Position numbers and translations under genes: made by a program
Source: Agrypnia vestita
Taxonomy: Eukaryota; Arthropoda; Insecta; Trichoptera; Phryganeidae
DNA: 64,000 nucleotides
Reading direction: 5' to 3'
NCBI GenBank assembly: GCA_016648135.1
Contig: JADDOH010000465.1
Location: 85,704 to 149,703, forward strand
The notes under the pieces: generated by a model
Seen by the model: only the letters and a program-made list of their open reading frames with translations
What the model was told of the DNA's origin: nothing
Database searches by the model: none
In this document: positions 34,690 through 46,740 of the stretch, piece by piece
Layout of the letters: each line of letters begins with the position of its first letter
Position numbering within the stretch: the first letter of the stretch is position 1

Positions 34690-34920
34690 TTACAAAGGAC
34701 TTGTCTCCCTCAAGCCTCTCTCGCGCACACATTCCCAGGTAAGCGCGACGGTACATTAATCCAACAAGTCAAAACCGACCGTCAGCGTCGCGACGACCGG
34801 CCGTCGACCTGCGACGCTATTTCGATCCGACTACAGACGACAAAAGGTCGCTGCTGCAGACGGAAGTTGCGGTAAACTCCGTGCGGCTTGCACCGCTAAT
34901 GACCTCGTAAGCCTAATGAT
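34690..34920 (+). promoter_or_regulatory. CpG-rich block with strong 5' splice site
   Basis: Abruptly CpG-dense (CGTCAGCGTCGCGACGACCG) in AT-rich surroundings. CATTCCCAG|GTAAGCGC places a near-consensus donor at ~34738-34745. No ORF leads into it, so it could be a non-coding first exon with promoter, perhaps of the plus-strand SLC16 gene ~16.6 kb downstream, or part of an unrecognised repeat. Confidence 0.3.
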
Positions 34921-34959
34921 CCGTTCGGAAAAAAGATTTTTTCGGACTGAAATAAAACA

Positions 34960-35385
34960 TTAATTTTAATTAATTAACAACTTTTTACTAACCACTTGTA
35001 GACTTTACGTCTACCAGTTTCGATACCCCTGTATCTTCGTCAGGATGGACGCATACTAATTACACATTACTTATTCTAACAAAAAAATAATTGTTGAACG
35101 GAGGCGTGGCTACAGTTATGGTGGGAGTAATTGACAAGTTGGCCGCCGAAATGGAGAACATATCAAGTAATGAGCTATTCATAACTGTTATTAGATAAAT
35201 TCCCCATTTCCGCATTCACTTGTCAATTACCCCCACCATAACTGTAGCCACGCCCCCTTTCAAAAATTGATTTATTTGCTAGAATAAGTAATGGATAGTT
35301 AGTATGCATCGGTCCTGACGAACATATAGTGGTATCGAAACGTAAGGTTACTCCAAGAGGTTAATACAAAGTTTTTAATTAATTT
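34960..35385. mobile_element. Foldback MITE carrying two inverted hairpin modules
   Basis: Imperfect arms (about 34960-35145 and 35215-35385). The inner part is strongest: GTGGCTACAGTTATGGTGGG / CCCACCATAACTGTAGCCAC. The outer arms pair TAATTAATTAACAACTTTTT with the AAGTTTTTAATTAATTT end, and each contains a CTGACGA ... GAAAC module in opposite orientation. Confidence 0.8.
34996..35044 (-). other. Hammerhead-like hairpin module 2
   Basis: Minus strand: CTGACGA (35043-35037), stem GATAC/GTATC with loop AGGGG, GAAAC (35021-35017), then a second hairpin GTAGAC-GTAAA-GTCTAC (35014-34998). Best-formed member of the set. A partner on the plus strand is at 35315-35341. Confidence 0.5.
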
Positions 35386-37805
35386 AAATTAATAATTACG
35401 TCCAACCACAAAGTTAACGCTATAGACATCAAAAATATGAAATAAAATAAATTAGAATAGATATTGCTAACGTCACTTTACATCATATTCTCTATTGTTT
35501 TCGGATCAGTGTGGGGAATAAAATTATCTATTGTTCAGTTTAAGATCCTTCGCTACGATTTATCGAGAATCGGTGAGAATATTAAATGAGTAACATAAAA
35601 TAATTCAGTTGTATAAAAATAACTCTGATTGAATATATTTAAATTAAATTGAAATAAATGAGATATATGTAGATAGAATCGATGAAAAAAATACGGCTTA
35701 ATAATTACAAATACTACTAATAAATACTTGTTTCCATTTATTTCTAAAGCCCTTTTAACTTTTTCCTGGCCGGGAATATTTGACATAAAATATTTTTTTT
35801 ATGGCTTGCTGTAAATTTCCTTTTTAATTCTTTCTGTTTGACAAACTTTCCACAATAAATAATTGTGGGTATCTATGATTCCATGTGACTTTTGTACACG
35901 CGTTCCAAGTCTGTATATAAATAATAAAATCTCAACACGTAATAAATGTTCACACGGTATTAAAATTTATCTCAAGTAAATCTCTAAGACTAATCTCGTC
36001 TAATTCTCATTCCGCAAATATGGGCCGTAAAGGATTGCAAAGGCCATAAAAGAAAGTCCGTTAGATGTGAAGAGCAGATGGTGGTGGTTGAATAGTGACA
36101 TACAGACAATATTAATATGTCAATATTCATTTATCATTGTCAAATTGTCATTGTCAACATAAAATGTAATTTGCATTTTTAATAAAAATTTTAACTTGTT
36201 TTTCAATTATTTGGGGGGCTTCTTATTTGCTTATATTTGAATAATTCTAATTAAAACATTTGTGTTTTAATTAGAATTAAATTAAAAAACAGTTTTGGAC
36301 TTATTTTCCACAGTGTTTTTCCTTTTATTTTCTGTTACCAACATTTTCTTTCTTTTTACTTTATTTTTCCTGTGAAGTAAGTCATCATTTATTTGTAATG
36401 CGTACTTTAAAGACTTTATGGTCTAGAATGTTGTCAAAATAAAATTAAAAAATATGTACGTATTTCAATTTACATCAGTGTTCTACTTGGGATTCAGTCT
36501 CTCGATATTTGATGGCATCCACATTACCACTTGATTACACAAGTTCATACGATAGGTCAAATTTACCCAAGTTAACGGCATGTTTGCGCAGCCAGTGGTA
36601 AATTGTTAAAGACAAGTGGTAATTGGGACACTCGGGACCTAAATGAGGCGCTGATTATGTAAGAGATTCATTAGCGTCTTCTCAATGTACTTGCCAACAA
36701 TTGAGATCTGGGTAGACAATAAGAATAACTAAAAAAATAATTCAAACACATTATAAAGTTTGAACATAACTATGATATTTTAAACAAATAAAATTAATCA
36801 ACTGGAAAAATACGCAGAATAAAATCGATTAAAAAAATATTTGATTACCACAATGCGATGATGCAAATCCAGAATTATTCCAATTCTGGGAACTGAGATT
36901 TAAAAATTATAGATTTAATAAATAGCGTGTATTTCTCAATTTTTTTTAGGATTCATTGCAATATAAAGTTGATACCTATTAGAAAATGAAATAATAGATG
37001 CACTATATTTTACTAGCCGTAAAAATGACGGACTTTGTATGTTTGAATTTCAGTTTTTTTTTATTAGTTAATTTTATTTCCTAATAGTATGCATGTCAAA
37101 ACACATAATTCTCTTCTATAAATCTATTTTTATGTTACATAATTTTTAATTTTTGCGTCAATCCATTCTAAGTGTTCCAGAAAAAAATTGTTTACTTGAA
37201 TATCCCAGAACATTTTTTATTTTATCGGTGCATTCCTTAATTTATAATGAAGTTGGCTACTATCATAGAGAACTTTTAAATGTGCAATTTTAAATTTTTT
37301 ATCTCGTCCCCCAACAGAGATAATACGGGTGAAAATTTGAAAAAAAATCAGTTTTCAAGAGGGTATAATTGTTAAAGATAAGCTTTTTTTTATAAAATTA
37401 TACTTTATTTTTAATTATTATTATTTTATAAAAAAATTAAAATAATAATGTTTTATGAAAAGTAACTATTCTATTATACACAAAAGCATAGAAAAATTTG
37501 AGGTTGACAAACTGTTCTTTCTTTGAGAAATTATCCTACAATAATTGAATTTTGTTCATTCGCATTCAATAATTTTGGCTACATAGAGTACACGAAGAAA
37601 AACATAATACGTATATTGATAGGGCTTCTACTTGTATACCAGAATGTAATGAACACAATCCAGTTAATTTGAAAAGATTATGATAACCCAGTGCTAAGGT
37701 ATTTAGAAAATTATTGATAACTGAAAATAGGAAAAAACAGCGTGCGAAAAAAACATAAAAAGCGGCCATTTTTGAACCGAATACAATAAAGGTTTGAAAA
37801 AAACT
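35386..37805. other. AT-rich stretch; one 16-bp palindrome, no gene
   Basis: 36243-36258 (AATTCTAATTAAAACA) and 36263-36278 form a perfect inverted repeat with a 4-base loop. Nothing else supported. Confidence 0.5.
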
Positions 37806-38430
37806 AACCCATAAAAACTAAGTTTTTATTATACTCCCATTTTTATTTACTAGTTGAAACAGGTTTGGCACTTACCCCACGCGTTGGGCTTGAGTCGACG
37901 CTACAAAAGGGAGTAATAACAAATTCCGAAATATCCAAAATTATACTATTATTATTTATTTTTTTAAACGAAAATGTGTTAGATTATTTTCATCATTGCC
38001 ACGATTTTGCCTGCAAAGTTTCAACTCGATTGGATCACGGGAAAAGGGTTAAAAATCGATCCAAAGTGTTTTCGACAGACAAGCAAGCAGACGCTACGAG
38101 TTAAAAGAAAGGGAGTAAAAAACCAACCCATAAAAACTAAATTTTAATTATACTCCCTTTCTCATTTACTAGTGTAATCAGGTTTGGCGCTTAACCTACG
38201 CGTTGGGCTCGAGTTGGGCGACGCTACGAAAACGAGTAATAAAAAATTTCGAAAAATCCAAAATATACTATAATTATTCATTTTTTAAACGAAAATTTGT
38301 TAGATCATTTTTATCGTCGCCATTGGAAAGCTCGATTGGATTACGGGAAAATGGTTAAAAATCGATCCAAATTTTTCCAACAGACAAGCAAGCAAGCAGA
38401 CGCTACGATTTAAATGAAAGGGAGTAAAAA
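37806..38430. repeat. Tandem duplication of a ~319-bp unit
   Basis: Units start at 37806 and 38125 with AACCCATAAAAACTAA. Both contain ATACTCCC near the start, GCGTTGGGCT, a GAGTAATAA block, GATTGGATYACGGGAAAA, GTTAAAAATCGATCCAAA, GACAGACAAGCAAGCAG and a closing GAAAGGGAGTAAAAA. ATACTCCC and GGGAGTA are inverted at the unit ends, suggesting a small transposon that inserted in tandem or was duplicated. Confidence 0.85.
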
Positions 38431-38686
38431 TAGTTTTGAACTCCCAAAACGTAACGAAATGCATCGACAATATATATTTTTTTCCAAATGGTCAAGCAAC
38501 CAATGCTGGATTACACGGTTTGACCCATAAAAAATAAACATAAAATTTATTAGAAATTTGTATTATTTTAATTAATCAAAATTTTCTTATATTCTATCCA
38601 ATTTGCTTCAGTTTCTCACAAAATTCCAAATTAATTTTAAAGCAAAGTCGTATGTAAATAGTATGTTTGTGTAACGAAAAAATATG

Positions 38687-38765
38687 CGGCCCTATAGCCC
38701 AGTGGGAAAGACACTGGCTTCTCACACCGAGGGTTCCGGGTTCCCGGTGAGGTCACAGTTTGTCT
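38687..38765 (+). mobile_element. tRNA-derived SINE head (family C), copy 2
   Basis: CCTATAGCCCAGTGGGAAAG (A-box position), then GGGTTCCGGGTTCCCGG, a drifted B box, and GAGGTCACAGTTT, comparable with GAGATCACAATAT after the B box of the 34001 copy. Confidence 0.55.
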
Positions 38766-38845
38766 ATGATTTTCTCAAGCTTGGGTGTTTTATGGTGTAA
38801 CGACGTCGTCCTCTTGGCCTGTTGAAGCGTTTAAAAAAAGCCTGA

Positions 38846-39172
38846 CGGACATTGTTACATAGAGAAAAAAAACAACATAAATGAAAAAACAAAAAATCTA
38901 AACTTTTCTCTTCTACGTCATTATTTGCTTTTTATAACTACCTAACTACTTGCGCTATCTGGTAGAGTGAATGACAAACATTGTAACATAGATAATTGTG
39001 AATTTTTCTGCTTCATTTACTTCATTATTTTATATCACATATTTATTTGCGCCAATAGATGGCGTTAGTGAGGAACATTGTTATAAGAAAATAATGCATT
39101 TTTTTATTTTGATATAATGCCTCATTATTCCAGCATCTGGTAACGTTAACGACGGACATTGTTACAGAGAAG
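38846..39172 (+). repeat. Cluster of GACGGACATTGTTACATAGA motifs, 4 units
   Basis: Cores at ~38849, ~38965, ~39060 and ~39140 share (ATCTGGTARCGTTARTGA)CGGACATTGTTACATAGA-like sequence at 80-115-bp spacing, with AT-rich DNA between. Two more copies lie inverted at 47195-47345. Confidence 0.6.
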
Positions 39173-40990
39173 TATGATGAAGTTTTTTTTTCTGTGTTCC
39201 TTCATGGTTTATTAATCTTGTTTGATTTTTTATTAATTGAAAATGGAGTCCATAAATTTTAACATGTGTCACGTGAACGCAAACGAGACATGATTTTAGC
39301 GTTAATTAGAATTTCCAAAAAGTGTTATGCACAGTTAAAAAATCTAACGGAAAAATGTTAAAGTAATATCTCATTCTATTTTACGACTGTGTATTATTTG
39401 TACAATTATTTAAATTAACAATTTACGCCGGCTTTATTTTATATAACTCAATAAAACTTGTGTAGAATTAAGTAGGATTCAAGCATCAAAAGGCTTTAAT
39501 TAACATTAATATTATACGTAATAATTTTCCGTTTTATCTAAAGTGAATCAATTAAAAGTGCGTTACTTAATTAATTTAACTACATAACACACAGAAGTTA
39601 ACAGTACAGAAGGCGACGCCACATAAAGTAGAAAAGATACACACCAGTGGCGTGTACTCCGTACAAGCTTGGTTTGAGTTGCCGAAAAAGATGTACTCGT
39701 AGTTAATGTCCTGTAACGGGCTGTGTAGTCACTTAAGTCACTTTTACAAGTACACTTTTTTGGAAGCATGTTCTTGTTTACCTCGGTGATTATTTCATTT
39801 GTTGAAGAATATTAATATTATACACAAGAGCATACCATATTATTATTACTATGCTTGGAAAATTTATATTTAATTCAAAAAAGTAAATGTTTTAAAATGT
39901 ATATAATGTTATTGTTCCCGAAGCGATTCGCCGGGAAATTGGTATGCATTAAAGGGAAAGGGGAGAATGGCGGGATGGGAATGGATAGGGGGTATTACGA
40001 AACGAATGAGGACTGCACTTTTTTTCTTCTTTTTTGAATATTTAGTAAATGAATTCCCCAAATTATCAATTTATGGAAATGTCCAATATCTATCTTTTGT
40101 TGTTTGTATTTATTCAATTATCCTTGTTATTTCCAATATTATGTATTTTAGAGTTAATATTCAATATTTTATTATTCATGTAATTTACCATAATTTCACC
40201 AAATATTTTGTTGTATATAAACTCACCAAAGTTTTGTATGTTTATCAGTTAATAACGGCATAATTTGCCAAAACTATCGTCCTGGTTTAAATAATAAAAA
40301 TATAGAACTCTTTAAACAGTCTGTGAATATTTTTTAATTTTTAAAAATTTAAGCATAATATAAGTTTGCAGGTAATATTGCTGATATCAATTTTAAACAC
40401 TTGTGTACAATAAAATATAATACGTGGTAAACACGCTCGGAGAAGTATGTGTCGAGGAAATAATATTAAATTGTGTAATATTTACATTCTCATTCAGTTA
40501 CATATAAGTTACGTTCTCTACGTAATAAATAAAATAAAATGTCCCAATATTTATTTATATATGATATTAATATTTACTATTGTGGTATTTATTTCACGAT
40601 CTCAAAACGCTTAACATTTTGAGTGAATTTTCATTTATTTTATTAGCTCTCTATTACTGTGCCAGCCTCTGTGTTTTATTCCGTTACCACAATATTCTTG
40701 GTCCATATTTTTTTTACCTAAGATCATAATATACTAGTATATATCCTTCTTTAAGTTTTTTCTTCCTTTATATTAAATCCGATGTTGGTGTTTGTATACA
40801 TTGTACGTTACATGCATCACATAAGGCACTTTCTGTGCTCCCAAGACTTCCTGTCCTTTTTCAAAATTTACTTTGATAGAATACAGAACTTTATTTGTTT
40901 TATTTTATCTGAATTCTTTGAATTTTTCATGTTTCAAAAAATATTTTTAGATCATTAATGCTTACTTAATTGGTGAAGTCAAATTAAATA
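39173..40990. other. AT-rich stretch, nothing recognised
   Basis: Frames at 39563-39769 (-) and 39967-40263 (+) are motif-free. No exon, RNA or repeat supported. Confidence 0.5.
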
Positions 40991-40992
40991 AC

Positions 40993-41143
40993 TAAGGCCC
41001 GGTTGTTTCAAGTTCGATCAAAGTAAGCGTTCTTTTAAAGCATAGATTTTTACGTTCTCCACCAATCAGACGATCCGTTTTCGTAAAAATCTATGCTTTG
41101 ATCGACCGCTTACTTTGATCCAACTTGAAACAACCGGCCCTAA
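40993..41143. mobile_element. 145-bp palindromic MITE with TAA target duplication
   Basis: Element 40996-41140 flanked by TAA on both sides. Termini GGCCCGGTTGTTTCAAGTT and AACTTGAAACAACCGGCCC are inverted, continuing through ATCAAAGTAAGCG / CGCTTACTTTGAT and AAGCATAGATTTTTACG / CGTAAAAATCTATGCTT. A TWA target duplication and a G-rich terminus suggest PIF/Harbinger. Confidence 0.88.
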
Positions 41144-42269
41144 ATGGGGTGAATCAGACCAGACTTTATTTCCTCTGGGAATATAGGGATATTATTCAAA
41201 TTATCTCGAATAATTTAATGAATTCCTTAGAGAAACTTTGATTTCTCATACTGAACACGAAAATGCGTTTGTAAATATAAATGTAACTGATGAATTGAAC
41301 CGACTTGAAATAATAAAAAATATTATTTACAGCTTACCGGTTGCGACTTTTTTGCAGCTTATTAGCTGCAAAAAAAAAGATTATTGTGATTTAACGAAGG
41401 AAAAGACGTTCCCCAATCGGATGAATTATAAAGTTCATGTTATTTTATATTTTAAACATTTAAATTTGTCTTAAACTTTTTCTAGTTTAAACTTATGTAT
41501 AAAATATGGGTACCAAATTGTCGAATTATATTCAAAGTTACTAGAAACAACGAGACTGAAATGAGTTTAAATCATACTTTGTTCTTAAAACTTAACCAAC
41601 AAATCTAATAGTTATATCGAAGTTATTCAAAAGACGTAATTTAATTAAATATCTACTATCTACTACGCATCCCGCAAAATACGAATATAACTCAAAACCT
41701 TCGTAAAAGAAAAATTATGTTTGGATTGCAGATTGAGCAATTTAGACGTTAGATATACCTTGCAACCAGATATTTCATTTAAATCATATGATACGTAAAT
41801 TTTATACAGAGACAAATTAGCCTAGATTCCGGGAAGGAAAAACTGGGTGACGAATGAGTGATTCTAAATTTTAATTGCCGAAAACCAATTAAAGCTTTCC
41901 TAGCCATGTAGAGTGGGTGTACCGAGCTAAATAAATTTATAATATTTCAGTTAATACGCACAATTTCATGTGGAATTTCATGTTGAAATGACTAACCAAA
42001 TGAAAACTAATTAAGCGAATCCTACTAAAAATAAATAATGCTTTAAACAGACCTTTCGTCAAAGATATTAAAGCCGATGGCTAACTGACCGAACTGGATT
42101 AGTGCACCATTTTATGCTACTATATTTATTAATGTTAATCACTTTAGATGTTAAATATTAATACAACATACACGTAATTCACAGTATTTTTAGGGTAAAT
42201 AGCGAATGCGAAGCGTTCATATTCAACTGCTTAATCAAATCATATTATCTGAACCTCGTTTTATTTTTT
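41144..42269. other. No confident gene; weak RhoGAP-like frame
   Basis: A plus-strand frame at 41238-41474 contains DELNRLEIIKNIIYSLPV, which resembles a RhoGAP helix (D..NRL.II..L...LP), but lacks the arginine finger and nearby motifs. Probably chance or a very small relic. Confidence 0.15.
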
Positions 42270-42680
42270 ACTAGTGAGCGATAATAGTAAATCGGACAGG
42301 AAAATCGATTTGGTGTCAAGGAATACTTTTTTCGCTGGAACACTTTATTTAACATTCACTAGAACATTCCATCCAATTCTCGCGAGTATTGGTCGCTCTG
42401 GTTTATTTCACCACTTACTCCACTTAATTTATCGCTTCGATTATCATCGCCTCGTGGTTGACTTCACACTGAACGAACCATCAAACACAACAATTCAACT
42501 GCGCCGTGGCGTAGTTCCGTGTTTATATCCAATTGCTGGTATTTTCGTACTTTCTGGATTATTCTTGTGTTTGAAAGAAGGTTCTCGTCACTTCTCGGTT
42601 GTAGATCATCCTAGATTATTATAGACCGTTCTCGATTCTGCGATAGTATTTTGTCGTATTTAAAGGAATTCGGGCAGTGC
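42270..42680 (-). mobile_element. LTR family G, copy 1 (solo LTR-like)
   Basis: Minus strand: TATA box (GGATATAAACACGG, ~42531-42518), an initiator-like TTCAGTGTG, then GCGACCAATACTCGCGAGAA, TTGGATGGAATGTTCTAGTG and TAAATAAAGTGTTCCAGCG. These blocks recur in copies at 45345, 50733, 55447 and 60650. The 116-codon plus-strand frame here is incidental to the LTR. Confidence 0.55.
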
Positions 42681-43021
42681 GCAATTCCTTTTGCTTGCCA
42701 TTCCTTGACAATATTATACACTTTAATATCATTACGAAATTTAAATTAAACACAAATTCACCTGGTTTATACTTTTGTTTCGGTACCAACCGTTTTCGGT
42801 ACCACTGTTCCTTCTTTAGGGTTAACTACAAACTAAACACTGCAAAATATAGGTAATTAATTTTTTTAGCAATTTGTTTCATGTGTACCTGCCGTATGAC
42901 ACAGTAGTAGTATTATTATATACTTTTACGAATATTTTAACTGAACTAAATAGAATAGGTATAGATTTCAGAATTTTTTTAGACATGCTATTAAGAGAGT
43001 TGGCTTGTTTTATTTAAAAAA

Positions 43022-43198
43022 CATAGAGATGCGATGACGGAATACGTGTCACATCAATATTCTTACTATTTTAAAACTAAGCTAAACACTTGTGCTATGA
43101 AAATAGGACTAACTCGCTATGTCTGGAGTGATGTTCGAACCCGCGACCTTTAGATCACGAGGCGAGAATCCTAACCGCAAGACCAACAAGCTACTTTA
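43022..43198 (-). mobile_element. SINE family B, copy 4
   Basis: Best preserved copy: GTAGCTTGTTGGTCTTGCGG (A box), GGGTTCGAACA (B box, 43143-43133 region), tail TTTTAAAATAGTAAGAATAT then TGATGTGACACGTATTCCGTC. Compare 34181-34345. Confidence 0.8.
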
Positions 43199-44420
43199 TT
43201 TTATATGTATACCGTACATATGTAATTGTAACATGTTTTATAAAAAAATATATAAATTAGTTAAATAAGTTTGCAATAATTGAAAGTATTATATTCCCAA
43301 AACACTTATCAAATCTGACAGGCGGCCATTAATAATCATAATTAACCTATAAAATATGAATTATTAATTATTAAAGGCTTTTCATTTCGCAATATTTTGT
43401 TAATATAAATTTACTGATTTTTCATTAACAAGAATAATTTACCCAATATTCAGTAATGAAAACAAACGCTCTCCGGCCTTCCCCTATCTTTAAACCAATA
43501 TATTTATCGCCTAGCGAATATGTTCTTATTTTTTTAGGTAAAAAATTATACTTAATTTTTTATTTAATTTAATAAAACTAAAAGTTAAACTAATATTTAT
43601 AACTGGTTCATGTAGTCAGTGTAACAGTTTTTATTTATTTTATTTACGAATAAATTATAATAATATAATCCTAAATTGTGACAAAAGAAATATTTGTCAT
43701 TACATTATAGTGATAAAAAAAATCTTACATATGTTCTGCCGCAAGACATTCAACACTTCCACTAGATCGGTTCTATTTTCGGCCTGTTTGTAGCCGAAAA
43801 GTCTAGGCTAAGAGAAAGCATCTTCAGTAAAAGCGATCATTTTTTACAGCACACATTACAAGCAAATATATTTCTTAAGATGTTTATTATTCAATTTTCA
43901 GCAAAGGGTGAAATACTTTCTTGTTTTCACGGGCGACAATTATGTCACACCATCTTCTTTAAAATGTATACAAAACAGCTGCTATTTCTAGCGTTCCACA
44001 AATATGAAAGTATATTAGTCAAAGCTTTGATAAATTGCCAATTGGACTAATGTACTCTCTACTTATTTTTTTCAAGAATTTGCACTCGCAAATCAATAAC
44101 AAAACATATGAAATGATGTACCTGAAAACATGTCTTGAATTCTTAGTTACAAATAATTACTCACAAATCAAAAATCAAAATAAATTAGATTAATGAATTG
44201 AGAGTTGTACAAAAAATCTGATTATCCCAAAAATATCTGTTTACCGGTACATTTCCATACCATGGACGTGCGATACGAATAAATGCAAGTAGGTACTCGA
44301 AAAGATTCCTAATTATAAAACCACTATTTTAACCGGTTACACATGGTAATATTATTTGATATTTGTATCCATTTTTGCTAATGAGATATGAGTATTGTCT
44401 AATATAAATCAGATATAAAA
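43199..44420. other. AT-rich stretch, nothing recognised
   Basis: No supported gene or repeat. Confidence 0.5.
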
Positions 44421-44930
44421 TTTCAAATAACGGTTAACTAGTTGGCATATTGTGCTTACCTTTCGCCAAAGGCCAGAATAAGCCAGTTGAATTGAAGAAG
44501 AATTGTTGAACTGGCACTTTCCAAGATCAGAAGGACCGGGCTTTAGCATATACTTCAGGAAAATAATAGCCCGCAGGTGAAGGACTTTGTTGACAATGCA
44601 ATGTCCCAGAAGACGGCGAAGTGGGGAACATGAATCAGCCAGCAAGAACATGTCTTCCAAAGTCTTCTCGGCAAGGCTAGGTCATGCTAGGAGGAAACCA
44701 CTTCATCGAGATAGATACAAATGACGATCATTAGAGCTACAACAACATGGTGGTCTTGTAGGTTGACACTAACGCTGGCAACAATATCAACAAGTCCGGA
44801 TCCATTTACACTATGTCCCTGGGGCTGCTGGCAAGATGTGAGCGACTACCGGTCGTAGACTGGCAGGTGCCAAGATTCTAGATAAGAAATCTCTCCTCCA
44901 TCGGCCTTTGCACCACACTAAAATGAGTTT
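44421..44930 (-). other. GC-richer block, possible decayed coding sequence
   Basis: More balanced in composition than its flanks. A minus-strand frame (44660-44409) ends at TGGCGAAAG|GTAAGC, a good donor, and an acceptor-like TTTCCTCCTAG lies ~50 bp upstream, but a TGA falls in frame directly after it. Unrecognised; a broken exon or an old repeat. Confidence 0.25.
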
Positions 44931-45344
44931 TCATTATTAATAAAGATTAATTATTCAGTAATTATCTTGAGTAAAAAACTAAAAGAGATGGCCGCACACT
45001 TTAAGATAACACACACAAGCTCAATTTTTTAATTCTGAACTTTTTTTATAAAAATATATATATCTTCAGGAATTGGCCCACTTGATATTTCTTTTTTTAA
45101 TTTTTTTACGATTTACACCTATCAGCTGCCAAACCCATCAATTATCTTACTTTCTGGATTACGATCAAAATTTTATTTTTATTAAAACAAAATATAAAAT
45201 ACTGTCGTGGCTACTAAGGACAAATGAAAACATTGGAAATTAATTAGCCATTTATTAATTAGTAATTGATTATTTTAATAAATTGAAAAAGTCACTTAAG
45301 GCCAATTTAATTAACCCACTTTCTTCAAATCACACTATTTTGCA

Positions 45345-45440
45345 ATTTATCACTCGTCTATAAACTCTTTATTTATCACTGGGAATACTTTATCACTCGT
45401 AGAATATTCCATCCAATTCTAGCACGTAGTAGTCGCATTT
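45345..45440 (-). mobile_element. LTR family G, truncated copy 2
   Basis: Minus strand GCGACTACTACGTGCTAGAA, TTGGATGGAATATTCTACGA, GTGATAAAGTATTCCCAGTG and ATAAATAAAGAG, matching the 3' half of copy 1 block by block. Promoter part missing. Confidence 0.55.
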
Positions 45441-45499
45441 ATTTATTTAAAACACAATATTGACTGTCTTTTATATTGTGTCTTAAATTAATATAATAA

Positions 45500-45930
45500 T
45501 AATAATAATTAATTTGGCCTTCCTTCCGAGGTTTCCGAGAGTATACTTCTATCGTATATCTGGCATTCTTAGCACATGTCCGAGCCACCTCATTTGTGAA
45601 TTTTCTGTATATAGGAGGGGATGTAAGGGAGTACTTAACGACATAAGTCATATTGGCACTTCTAACTCTGCCCTTTATTGTGACTCCCGCTACTCTCCTT
45701 AGAAAACTCATCTCGGCAGCCTAGATCCTTGCTGTCACTCCTCCGTTAAGATCCAAATTTGATGGACATAAAATAGGGCGGGCCTGTACACAGATTTGAA
45801 AGATCGAATCATTTATGCCTCGACATTTAGCTAGGATTTTCACCGCACTATACAGAGAACGTAGAACGCCGGCGACAGCTCCGATTCTTTTATCTATGTC
45901 ACTTTCCTGCCTCCCATCCCTAGCTGTTTT
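45500..45930 (-). pseudogene. RTE-like LINE ORF2 C-terminal relic
   Basis: The minus-strand frame at 45711-45439 reads MSFLRRVAGVTIKGRVRSAN, then YRKFTNEVARTCAKNARYTI and YSRKPRKEGQIN, equivalent to the EM.FLRRV.G.T..DR.RN ... Y..KPRGKR.. end of RTE ORF2. The neighbouring frame (45939-45721) continues the element upstream (KILAKCRGIN, ICVQARPILCPSNLDLNGGV). Frameshifted between the two. Confidence 0.65.
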
Positions 45931-46604
45931 ATTTTGCATATCTTTAAGTTTTTTGGAATTACAGAGCGTGAAAATAATATAATATAATCAATATAAAGAA
46001 CATACCGGCATTGAAAAAAACTTTGGTATTGCTACCCTTTTGCTCGAATTCTTGGCGGCCGGTGGAATTTTTAATATTATATAGCGCCGCGGCGCTTAGC
46101 ACTTCATTTTTAGAAGAACGGAGACGGGGACTTATTTTCAAACACTCTTGTTATTTTGGTGATTGAAATAATGTCAAGTAACACATAATTAAGAATGTCA
46201 AAAATAAATGAATATCTCAATACGTTCTGAGTTTGCTTCTTAAGACATTTGTAAAAAACAAACACGTGCCATTTGCAAAAAAAATTACGCAATAAAGCAA
46301 GGTAGGAGAAAATATCGAATAATTAAATAACTCTGTATCATAATACTTTAGAAAAAATCAATTACATATAATATATATCTTGTAGATGTCTCATAGAGAC
46401 GAAGCTATTTTTTATATGGGAAAATAGGTATATTTTATATTAAAATAGGTAAAATAGGTGTATATATATAAAAATATATAAAATAGTTAAAATAAAAAAA
46501 TAAAAAATTGTTTGGGAAAATAGGTATATTTTATATTAAAATAGGTTTATATTATTTTATTATTATAAAATAGGTATATAATATGGAAGCCTTTTTGGGT
46601 GTTC

Positions 46605-46740
46605 ATAGAGCTTACGACCTATCTTAACCTATGGCTTAAGTGATCATTTTACACAATGTAACGTTCACCAATTCCACCCATGATAGACGACCTCATCTAT
46701 AAAATTTTTGGAAGTTATATATATATTTTAACTTTGCACA
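46605..46740 (+). repeat. Dispersed repeat, copy 2 (partner at 4126-4250)
   Basis: See partner: shared GCTTAYGACCT, GGCTTRAGTGATCA, AACGTTCACCA and TTCCAC blocks in the same order. Confidence 0.6.

Noticed and set aside
42274..42624. 116-codon plus-strand frame
   Set aside because: Starts without ATG and overlaps, antisense, a repeated LTR (family G) with a promoter; explained by that repeat.
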